DNA of 64,000 bases from Glandiceps talaboti (lineage: Eukaryota; Hemichordata; Enteropneusta; Spengelidae). Below are positions 28,196-37,785 of this stretch, piece by piece. The stretch lies in contig NC_135567.1 of NCBI RefSeq assembly GCF_964340395.1, forward strand, positions 823,883 to 887,882. Reading direction: 5' to 3'. Position 1 is the stretch's first letter, and each line of letters begins with the position of its first letter. The notes below the pieces were generated by a model that saw only the letters and a list, made by a program, of their open reading frames with translations, ran no database searches and was not told the DNA's origin. The position numbers and the translations under genes are program-made.

Positions 28196-28680
28196 GTAAA
28201 GTGTCTGTATGTCTGTCTGTATGCCTGTGTGTGTGTGTGTCTGTGTGTGTGTGTGCGTGTGTGTGTGACTTAAAGTCAAAAACTGCTGGACCGATTGCTT
28301 TGATATTTGGTGGTCATGTTCCTTCTGGTGTCAAGTTGGGAAATTGTTGAAATGAAAATGATTTCATCAAACATGTGGGTATAGCCCATATGCCCATAGC
28401 AACAGTCAAATGATCACATATATTGCAAAGATAACAATAGGGATTAATAGACAAATAAATAAACATTTTAAAATGTATGCAAATGTGCCTAGCAACAAGA
28501 CCACACCCATAGCAACAACCAAATGATCGTGTATGTCACAAAGATAGCAGCATGGTTGGATAGGCAACTGGATAGTCATTCAGCAAATGAACACCTATTG
28601 TTAGCATGGACTAGCAAATGGATAAACATTTTTTAAAACTGTACAGTTGTGCTACAATGCCATTGGTGGTATTTTTGGAT
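28196..28680 (+). mobile_element. Dispersed repeat with an internal (TG)n tract, copy 1
   Basis: A TCTG/TG-rich tract (28201-28267) is followed by a block holding CTGGACCGATTGC, TGATATTTGGTG and AAGTTGGGAAATTG. The same order (TG tract, then GGACTGATTGC, TGATATTTGGTG, AGTTGGGAAATTG) occurs at 48876-49060. The body also holds related internal halves near 28390 and 28500 (AGCAACA, CAAATGATC). This defines a repeat family by self-comparison; its class is unknown and no protein is coded. Confidence 0.55.
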
Positions 28681-28904
28681 TATTTAGTTGTACACTTCTC
28701 CATATTATCAAGAGCCACATGTCTCCAGGTCTCTCATTGGCTTACTTAGTTGTTCACCTCTATTGATAGCTGTTTGTGTGTTCCATTCCTTCATTGGCTG
28801 CTGTAGTTGCATACTTGCAACATTAAATACTGCATACTTATCAAACTTCAAACTTACTTGGCATTATAAGTATTGGACAAGAACTAACCTAGATCTATGT
28901 ATTT

Positions 28905-29250
28905 GTTAAGAGAGTACCAGTATGTCATTTGTTAAGAGAGTACCAGTATGTCATTTGTTAAGAGAGTACCAGTATGTCATTTGTTAAGAGAGTACCAGTA
29001 TGTCATTTGTTAAGAGAGTACCAGTATGTCATTTGTTAAGAGAGTACCAGTATGTCATTTGTTAAGAGAGTACCAGTATGTCATTTGTTAAGAGAGTACC
29101 AGTATGTCATTTGTTAAGAGAGTTACCAGTATGTCAATGTGACCAATTGCCTGTCACCCCAGTATGTCATTTGTTAAGAGAGTACCAGTATGTCATTTGT
29201 TAAGAGAGTACCAGTATGTCATTTGTTAAGAGAGTTACCAGTATGTCAAT
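28905..29250. repeat. 26-bp minisatellite in NFE2L intron 1
   Basis: About 11 copies of a 26-bp unit made of TTTGTTAAGAGAGTACCAGT plus ATGTCA. They are interleaved at 29120-29250 with the first copies of the next, unrelated CCAAT-containing array, so the two arrays were duplicated together once. Confidence 0.93.
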
Positions 29251-30443
29251 GTGACCAATTGCCTGTCACCTGCAGTTCAATTTGACCAATTGCCTGTCAC
29301 CTGCAGTTCAATGTGACCAATTGCCTGTCACCTGCAGTTCAATGTGACCAATTGCCTGTCACCTGCATGTGACCAATTGCCTGTCACCTGCAGTTCAATT
29401 TGACCAATTGCCTGTCACCTGCATGTGACCAATTGCCTGTTACCTGCATGTGACCAATTGCCTGTCACCTGTAGTTCAAAGTGACCAATTGCCTGTCACC
29501 TGCAGTTCAATGTGACCAATTGCCTGTCACCTGCAGTTCAATTTGACCAATTGCCTGTCACCTGCAGTTCAATGTGACCAATTGCCTGTCACCTGCAGTT
29601 CAATGTGACCAATTGCCTGTCACCTGTAGTTCAATGTGGCCAATTGCCTGTCACCTGTAGTTCAATGTGACCAATTGCCTGTCACCTGCAGTTCAAAGTG
29701 ACCAATTGCCTGTCACCTGTAGTTCAATTTGACCAATTGCCTGTCACCTGTAGTTCAAAGTGACCAATTGCCTGTCACCTGTAGTTCAATTTGACCAATT
29801 GCCTGTCACCTGCAGTTCAATTTGACCAATTGCCTGTCACCTGCAGTTCAATGTGACCAATTGCCTGTCACCTGCAGTTCAATGTGACCAATTGCCTGTC
29901 ACCTGTAGTTCAATGTGGCCAATTGCCTGTCACCTGTAGTTCAATGTGACCAATTGCCTGTCACCTGCAGTTCAAAGTGACCAATTGCCTGTCACCTGTA
30001 GTTCAATTTGACCAATTGCCTGTCACCTGCAGTTCAATTTGACCAATTGCCTGTCACCTGCAGTTCAATGTGACCAATTGCCTGTCACCTGCAGTTCAAT
30101 GTGACCAATTGCCTGTCACCTGTAGTTCAATGTGGCCAATTGCCTGTCACCTGTAGTTCAATGTGACCAATTGCCTGTCACCTGCAGTTCAAAGTGACCA
30201 ATTGCCTGTCACCTGTAGTTCAATTTGACCAATTGCCTGTCACCTGTAGTTCAAAGTGACCAATTGCCTGTCACCTGTAGTTCAATTTGACCAATTGCCT
30301 GTCACCTGCAGTTCAATGTGGCCAATTGCCTGTCGCCTGTAGTTCAATTTGACCAATTGCCTGTCACCTGCAGTTCAAAGTGACCAATTGCCTGTCACCT
30401 GTAGTTCAATTTGACCAATTGCCTGTCACTTGCAGTTCAATGT
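29135..30443. repeat. 31-bp CCAAT-containing minisatellite in NFE2L intron 1
   Basis: About 40 copies of a 31-bp unit: GACCAATTGCCTGTCACCTG plus CAGTTCAATGT or near variants. A few shortened copies lack the TTCAA part. Every unit carries a CCAAT pentamer and a CACCTG E-box-like hexamer. Blocks of several units recur in the same variant order (compare 29,520-29,700, 29,840-30,000 and 30,080-30,240), indicating block duplication. Confidence 0.95.
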
Positions 30444-30775
30444 CACTAGTGTTGTGTAATACATAGAGTACCAGCAAAAATTGTCTACTGTTTATAGCCT
30501 TTGTCCAAATACCAGTACAAATTAGCGTTTGTATGTGTACATACATCATATTAACCCTTCAGAGTTGTACTAGTGTGTTGTACACTGCCCTGAAGAAGAA
30601 GGCTATTCAGGTATCTCACAAAGATGTGTGCAATTCATCATAATGCTGGGGTGTGGATTTTACATAGATTGTGTACTATGATGATAAATTTGTATTATTT
30701 GTGCAGTGAGTTTATCACATTGTATATTGTGTATATTGTATCATTTGGCTGCACATAATGTATCAACTGACTGTA
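30444..30775. other. Intron 1 sequence, nothing recognised
   Basis: Unique-looking sequence between minisatellites. No exon or RNA gene is supported. Confidence 0.45.
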
Positions 30776-32165
30776 CACAGTGTAACAGTGTATCAGTTGT
30801 ACATACAATGTATGACAGTGTATCAGTTGTACATACAATGTATGACAGTGTATCAGTTGTACATACAATGTATGACAGTGTATCAGTTGTACATACAATG
30901 TATGACAGTGTATCAGTTGTACATACATTGTATGACAGTGTATCAGTTGTACATACAATGTATGACAGTGTATCAGTTGTACATACAATGTATGACAGTG
31001 TATCAGTTGTACATACAATGTATGACAGTGTATCAGTTGTACATACATTGTATGACAGTGTATCAGTTGTACATACAATGTATGACAGTGTATCAGTTGT
31101 ACATACAATGTATGACAGTGTATCAGTTGTACATACATTGTATGACAGTGTATCAGTTGTACATACAATGTATGACAGTGTATCAGTTGTACATACAATG
31201 TATGACAGTGTATCAGTTGTACATACATTGTATGACAGTGTATCAGTTGTACATACAATGTATGACAGTGTATCAGTTGTACATACAATGTATGACAGTG
31301 TATCAGTTGTACATACAATGTATGACAGTGTATCAGTTGTACATACATTGTATGACAGTGTATCAGTTGTACATACATTGTATGACAGTGTATCAGTTGT
31401 ACATACAATGTATGACAGTGTATCAGTTGTACATACATTGTATGACAGTGTATCAGTTGTACATACAATGTATGACAGTGTATCAGTTGTACATACATTG
31501 TATGACAGTGTATCAGTTGTACATACATTGTATGACAGTGTATCAGTTGTACATACATTGTATGACAGTGTATCAGTTGTACATACATTGTATGACAGTG
31601 TATCAGTTGTACATACAATGTATGACAGTGTATCAGTTGTACATACATTGTATGACAGTGTATCAGTTGTACATACAATGTATGACAGTGTATCAGTTGT
31701 ACATACAATGTATGACAGTGTATCAGTTGTACATACAATGTATGACAGTGTATCAGTTGTACATACAATGTATGACAGTGTATCAGTTGTACATACAATG
31801 TATGACAGTGTATCAGTTGTACATACATTGTATGACAGTGTATCAGTTGTACATACATTGTATGACAGTGTATCAGTTGTACATACAATGTATGACAGTG
31901 TATCAGTTGTACATACATTGTATGACAGTGTATCAGTTGTACATACATTGTATGACAGTGTATCAGTTGTACATACATTGTATGACAGTGTATCAGTTGT
32001 ACATACAATGTATGACAGTGTATCAGTTGTACATACAATGTATGACAGTGTATCAGTTGTACATACAATGTATGACAGTGTATCAGTTGTACATACAATG
32101 TATGGAGGTGTATCAGTTGTACATACAATGTATGACAGTGTATCAGTTGTACATACATTGTATCA
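30776..32165. repeat. Highly homogeneous 30-bp minisatellite just before exon 2
   Basis: About 46 copies of a 30-bp unit, ACAGTGTATCAGTTGTACAT followed by ACAATGTATG or ACATTGTATG. Copies are nearly identical except for that single A/T site, plus one GGAGG variant near 32,104. The array ends about 155 bases before the exon 2 acceptor. A period divisible by three keeps frames open on both strands, giving spurious proteins of about 500 residues. Confidence 0.97.
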
Positions 32166-32319
32166 TTTCACAGGTTCATACATGTACAGTAGTTTTCAAT
32201 ATTTATCAGAAACCATTTCCAAAAGAATTGCATCAGTTGGAATATGTGCAGCTGGTTAAAATTACAACTGAAGACTTTGAAATAGTTCTCTAAAAAGATA
32301 TTTATTTTGTTATTTCTAG

Positions 32320-33244
32320 GATATGGATTTGATTGATGTCCTTTGGAAACAAGACATTGACATGGGTGTATGTCGAGAGATCTTTGATGGAACTTATCGA
32401 CAGAAAGAACTGGAAAAGGAGAAGTTGTTAGAATTGGAAAGACAGAAAGAAGAAGACAAAGTAGATGAATGGGCAGGGATAGAGTACATGGTTGATGGAG
32501 AGACAGGAGAATACATACCAGTGACATCACAGACCGTAACTGTAGACAGACCAACTACACAGAATGGTATTAATTTAGACTCTGAGGCTATTGACTACAA
32601 TCTAGAGGAATGCATACAAATGTTGCGTGAACACGCCAGACAACAAAACCCAAGTACTACATCGACTTGTAGTGATGACGATATCGGGGATATGGACAGT
32701 ACTGCATCCTCCTCTCCTGTCTCCACACATGACCTAGAACAACAGTGGCAAGACATCGCTAGTCTGCCGGAATTACAACATCTCAATACAGAGACACTTG
32801 ATAACACATTCGCAACACCACAGGGCGTTAATAATACATACGCCATGAACGCGACCACCAATGGTGACGTGAGTTTGCAGAATGCTACAGTACCATCAGA
32901 GACAAACAACTTAACTGGTCTGTTACAATCATCACTTTCGTCACCAACTTCTACATTTGCCAATCTACGCATAAGTTCACCTAGCAACAGCTTGTCCAGT
33001 AACTTTAGTATGGAATTCCCAGACTCAGCTGATAACGTCAACATCACTTTTGGTGTTAATGCAGGTAGTAATGCTAATAATGATTCACTGCTGGCAGCAC
33101 TTGTTAATGATGCCATGTTTGAAGAGATTGGAATGATGGACCTGGCAATGGATGAAGGCTTGGAGTCTCTAACACAATTAGAAGACTTAGAAAAAGCTGA
33201 TGACAAAGACTCTGCCGTGTCAGTTAACAGTGGCAGTCATGCTG
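32320..33244 (+). CDS. nfe2l: NFE2L exon 2: Keap1-binding Neh2 region and Asn/Ser/Thr-rich domain
   Basis: Residues 159-466 of the long form. The acceptor TTTCTAG|GAT starts the phase-0 segment DMDLIDVLWKQDIDMGV, the low-affinity DLG-type Keap1 site with Met in place of Leu. A charged helix follows (RQKELEKEKLLELERQ region) and then DGETGEYIP, the high-affinity ETGE site (residues 219-222). LEQQWQDIASL resembles an NFE2L1 segment. The next part is Asn/Ser/Thr-rich with several N-glycosylation sequons (NNT, NAT twice, NLT, NFS, NIT, NDS), like the NFE2L1 NST glycodomain. DAMFEEIGMMDLAMDEGL is an acidic activation segment. It ends DSAVSVNSGSHA plus one base at GCTG|GTAAGT (phase 1). Read-through would stop at 33261 after GKCVS. 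Confidence 0.95.
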
Positions 33245-34893
33245 GTAAGTGTGTCAGTTAACAGTGGTAGTTATGCTGGTAAGAGTGTCAGTTAACAGTG
33301 GTAGTCATGCTGGTAAGTGTGTCAGTTAACAGTGGTAGTTATGCTGGTAAGAGTGTCAGTTAACAGTGGTAGTCATGCTGGTAAGTGTGTCAGTTAACAG
33401 TGGTAGTTATGCTGGTAAGAGTGTCAGTTAACAGTGGTAGTCATGCTGGTAAGTGTGTCAGTTAACAGTGGTAGTCATGCTGGTAAGTGTGTCAGTTAAC
33501 AGTGGTAGTCATGCTGGTAAGAGTGTCAGTTAACAGTGGTAGTTATGCTGGTAAGAGTGTCAGTTAACAGTGGTAGTCATGCTGGTAAGTGTGTCAGTTA
33601 ACAGTGGTAGTCATGCTGGTAAGTGTGTCAGTTAACAGTGGTAGTCATGCTGGTAAGTGTGTCAGTTAACAGTGGTAGTTATGCTGGTAAGTGTGTCAGT
33701 TAACAGTGGTAGTTATGCTGGTAAGTGTGTCAGTTAGCAGTGGTAGTCATGCTGGTAAGAGTGTCAGTTAACAGTGGTAGTCATGCTGGTAAGAGTGTCA
33801 GTTAACAGTGGTAGTTATGCTGGTAAGTGTGTCAGTTAACAGTGGTAGTTATGCTGGTAAGTGTGTCAGTTAACAGTGGTAGTCATGCTGGTAAGAGTGT
33901 CAGTTAGCAGTGGTAGTCATGCTGGTAAGAGTGTCAGTTAACAGTGGTAGTCATGCTGGTAAGTGTGTCAGTTAGCAGTGGTAGTTATGCTGGTAAGTGT
34001 GTCAGTTAACAGTGGTAGTTATGCTGGTAAGTGTGTCAGTTAACAGTGGTAGTTATGCTGGTAAGTGTGTCAGTTAACAGTGGTAGTTATGCTGGTAAGT
34101 GTGTCAGTTAACAGTGGTAGTTATGCTGGTAAGAGTGTCAGTTAACAGTGGTAGTCATGCTGGTAAGTGTGTCAGTTAGCAGTGGTAGTTATGCTGGTAA
34201 GTGTGTCAGTTAACAGTGGTAGTTATGCTGGTAAGTGTGTCAGTTAACAGTGGTAGTTATGCTGGTAAGAGTGTCAGTTAACAGTGGTAGTCATGCTGGT
34301 AAGTGTGTCAGTTAACAGTGGTAGTCATGCTGGTAAGTGTGTCAGTTAACAGTGGTAGTCATGCTGGTAAGTGTGTCAGTTAACAGTGGTAGTTATGCTG
34401 GTAAGTGTGTCAGTTAACAGTGGTAGTTATGCTGGTAAGTGTGTCAGTTAGCAGTGGTAGTCATGCTGGTAAGAGTGTCAGTTAACAGTGGTAGTCATGC
34501 TGGTAAGAGTGTCAGTTAACAGTGGTAGTTATGCTGGTAAGTGTGTCAGTTAACAGTGGTAGTTATGCTGGTAAGTGTGTCAGTTAGCAGTGGTAGTCAT
34601 GCTGGTAAGTGTGTCAGTTAACAGTGGTAGTTATGCTGGTAAGTGTGTCAGTTAACAGTGGTAGTTATGCTGGTAAGTGTGTCAGTTAACACTATAACAG
34701 TGGTAGTCATGCTGGTAAGTGTGTCAGTTAACAGTGGTAGTTATGCTGGTAAGTGTGTCAGTTAGCAGTGGTAGTCATGCTGGTAAGAGTGTCAGTTAAC
34801 AGTGGTAGTTATGCTGGTAAGAGTGTCAGTTAACAGTGGTAGTTATGCTGGTAAGTGTGTCAGTTAACACTATAACAGTGGTAGTCATGCTGG
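33217..34893. repeat. 34-bp minisatellite containing the exon 2 end and its splice donor
   Basis: The unit is GTAAGTGTGTCAGTTAACAG followed by TGGTAGTCATGCTG (or TTATGCTG; or GTAAGAGTG). The first unit overlaps the last 28 coding bases of exon 2, differing by GGC/GGT. About 49 units therefore each carry an exonic tail and a consensus 5' splice site, CTG|GTAAGT or CTG|GTAAGA. Two units near 34,690 and 34,865 carry an extra CACTATAA segment. The final donor-like site is near 34,893. Any downstream donor adds 34 bases per unit and reads GKCVS then TAA. Confidence 0.95.
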
Positions 34894-35289
34894 TAAGTCT
34901 TAAGACTCTTTGCAGAGGCACAAGCTGAGTTGATAAGTTTTTTACTCAAGTGAAAATACTCACAAAAACCTTTGATTAAACTCTTCTTAGTATAATGTTA
35001 ATGTTGATACATGTCTCCATTGGCATTTCAGTCTGTGTTCTGCCATTGTTAGAACTGTTGATTGCATAGTAGGGAGTTCCTGCACATCCTAAAAACATAT
35101 AAACTCAGCTTGTGTCCATAAAATGTTCATAACCACACTACTGAAAGTGTAGGAACGATAGCTCTCCATTATGTCAGATAAGTTTACATTGTTTGTGACT
35201 CATCCCATTACAATGTGTGTTAGTGACTATGATTGGTCCATCTTATTACAGTTTGTGAAAGTGACTGTCATTTGTTCATCCAATCGCAG
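34894..35289. other. End of NFE2L intron 2
   Basis: Unique intronic sequence leading to the exon 3 acceptor (CAATCGCAG). ATTGG/CCAAT motifs occur but no other feature is supported. Confidence 0.5.
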
Positions 35290-35424
35290 GTAGTGTTAGT
35301 GACTGGAATGAGACTGTATCTATATCATCTGTTCAACCGGAGGGAAGTAGTGATGATGATGGAATTGATGGTGATGATTTATCTGATGATATGCTTGGTG
35401 CTACGTCAACAGATTACATGACAG
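35290..35424 (+). CDS. nfe2l: NFE2L exon 3: acidic linker (Neh6-like region)
   Basis: A 135-base symmetric phase 1-1 exon between CGCAG and ACAG|GTAAGC, residues 467-511. It reads GSVSDWNETVSISSVQPEG, then an acidic run SSDDDGIDGDDLSDD, then MLGATSTDYMT. It holds an NET sequon. The position just before the CNC exon corresponds to the Ser/acidic region that carries beta-TrCP degrons in vertebrate NFE2L1 and NFE2L2. No exact DSGxS motif is present, but DDGID may be an acidic analogue. Skipping would keep the frame (45 codons), so a cassette exon is possible. Support is the frame fit: the four exons sum to exactly 745 codons including the stop. Confidence 0.88.
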
Positions 35425-35526
35425 GTAAGCATTGTTTCCTCTCACAACCTCCTCTCAGCTCAGTCATTAAAAGACAACCCTAACATTACCTCAGAAAAGT
35501 TATACTACCCTAGTCTTGGATACGTA

Positions 35527-35944
35527 CGTACACTCTCCACTCCTAGCAGAGAGTGTTGGGTGTTACAACGTCAGTGATTGGTTAACTCTCCACTCCTAGC
35601 AGAGAGTGTTGGGTGTTACAACGTCATTGATTGGTTGACTCTCCACTCCTAGCAGAGAGTGTTGGGTGTTACAACGTCAGTGATTGGTAGACTCTCCACT
35701 CCTAGCAGAGAGTGTTGGGTGTTACAACGTCATTGATTGGTAGACTCTCCACTCCTAGCAGAGAGTGTTGGGTGTTACAACATCAGTAATTGGTAGACTC
35801 TCCACTCCTAGCAGAGAGTGCTGGGTGTTACAACATCATTGATTGGTAGACTCTCCACTCCTAGCAGAGAGTGCTGGGTGTTACAACATCATTAATTGGT
35901 AGACTCTCCACTCCTAGCAGAGAGTGTTGGGTGTTACAACGTCA
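35527..35944. repeat. 53-bp minisatellite with a hairpin in each unit (intron 3)
   Basis: About 8 copies of a 53-bp unit. Each starts ACTCTCCACTCCTAGCAGAG and continues AGTGTTGGGTGTTACAACGT. The arms ACTCTC and GAGAGT can form a 6-bp hairpin in every unit, and each unit ends near GATTGG (an inverted CCAAT). Confidence 0.93.
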
Positions 35945-37077
35945 GTCATACATTTCATAGACCATATCTAGTCTACATTTCATAGACCATATCTAGTCTA
36001 CATTTCATAGACCATATCTAGTCTACATTTAATAGACCATATCTAGTCTACATTTAATAGACCATATCTAGTCTACATTTCATAGACCATATCTAGTCTA
36101 CATTTAATAGACCATATCTAGTCTACATTTCATAGACCATATCTAGTCTACATTTCATAGACCATATCTAGTCTACATTTAATAGACCATATCTAGTCTA
36201 CATTTCATAGACCATATCTAGTCTACATTTCATAGACCATATCTAGTCTACATTTAATAGACCATATCTAGTCTACATTTAATAGACCATATCTAGTCTA
36301 CATTTAATAGACCATATCTAGTCTACATTTCATAGACCATATCTAGTCTACATTTAATAGACCATATCTAGTCTACATTTCATAGACCATATCTAGTCTA
36401 CATTTAATAGACCATATCTAGTCTACATTTCATAGTCCATATCTAGTCTACATTTAATAGACCATATCTAGTCTGCATTTCATAGACCATATCTAGTCTA
36501 CATTTAATAGACCATATCTAGTCTACATTTAATAGACCATATCTAGTCTACATTTCATAGACCATATCTAGTCTACATTTAATAGACCATATCTAGTCTA
36601 CATTTAATAGACCATATCTAGTCTACATTTCATAGACCATATCTAGTCTACATTTAATAGACCATATCTAGTCTACATTTAATAGACCATATCTAGTCTA
36701 CATTTAATAGACCATATCTAGTCTACATTTCATAGACCATATCTAGTCTACATTTCATAGACCATATCTAGTCTACATTTCATAGACCATATCTAGTCTA
36801 CATTTAATAGACCATATCTAGTCTACATTTAATAGACCATATCTAGTCTACATTTCATTGACCATATCTAGTCTACATTTCATAGACCATATCTAGTCTG
36901 CATTTAATAGACCATATCTAGTCTACATTTCATAGACCATATCTAGTCTACATTTAATAGACCATATCTAGTCTACATTTAATAGACCATATCTAGTCTA
37001 CATTTAATAGACCATATCTAGTCTACATTTCATTGACCATATCTAGTCTACATTTCATAGACCATATCTAGTCTGCA
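35945..37077. repeat. 25-bp minisatellite in NFE2L intron 3
   Basis: About 45 copies of a 25-bp unit, CATTTAATAGACCATATCTA plus GTCTA, with an A/C alternation (CATTTAATAG or CATTTCATAG) as nearly the only variation. Rare changes are CATTTCATTG and GTCTG. Confidence 0.96.
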
Positions 37078-37246
37078 TTAACATTACAATTCTGTTTTTC
37101 CCAACTTGTAATTTTTAGTGTAGAAATAAATAGAAAGAGGCTTTTAACATTATACTGGTATGTGGTTTTATTTGAGTATTTTCACTTGAGTAAAACTTGT
37201 ACAAACTTATAAACTCAGCTTGTACCACTTAACTAGAATATACAGG

Positions 37247-37755
37247 AGATATGATTACCTGAGTGTATCACATGATTACCTGACATTATCACATGATTAC
37301 CAGACTGTATCACATGATTACCTGACTGTATCACATGATTACCAGACTGTATCACATGATTACCAGACTGTATCACATGATTACCTGACTGTATCACATG
37401 ATAACCAGACTGTATCACATGATTACCAGACTATATCACATGATTACCAGACTATATCACATGATTACCAGACTGTATCACATGATTACCAGACTGTATC
37501 ACATGATTACCTGACTGTATCACATGATTACCTGACTGTATCACATGATTACCAGACTGTATCACATGATTACCTGACTGTATCACATGATTACCAGACT
37601 GTATCACATGATTACCTGACTGTATCACATGATTACCTGACTGTATCACATGATTACCAGACTGTATCACATGATTACCTGACTGTATCACATGATTACC
37701 TGACTGTATCACATGATTACCTGACTGTATCACATGATTACCTGACTATTACATG
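37247..37755. repeat. 21-bp minisatellite with an M-box in each unit (intron 3)
   Basis: About 24 copies of a 21-bp unit, GATTACCTGACTGTATCACA plus T, with a CCTG/CCAG alternation. Across each junction the sequence reads TCACATGA, the MITF/TFE-type M-box. The array ends about 30 bases before the exon 4 acceptor, so it occupies the branch-point neighbourhood. The open frames on both strands are periodic artefacts. Confidence 0.95.
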
Positions 37756-37785
37756 ATTCAATATTTGTTTTTCTGTAACTTGTAG

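Noticed and set aside
28688-28909. 73-codon plus-strand frame
   Set aside because: Intronic, low support, ends at the edge of a minisatellite and has no recognisable domain.
30695-32293. Three open frames of about 490-517 codons on both strands
   Set aside because: They are produced by a 30-bp array whose period is divisible by three; they read a 10-residue repeat and exist on both strands at once.
32595-33206. 203-codon minus-strand frame opposite exon 2
   Set aside because: Shadow of the coding exon; the plus strand holds recognised motifs.
37220-37756. 178-codon frame with a repeated SHDYQTV-like unit
   Set aside because: Translation of the 21-bp array, with the opposite strand equally open.
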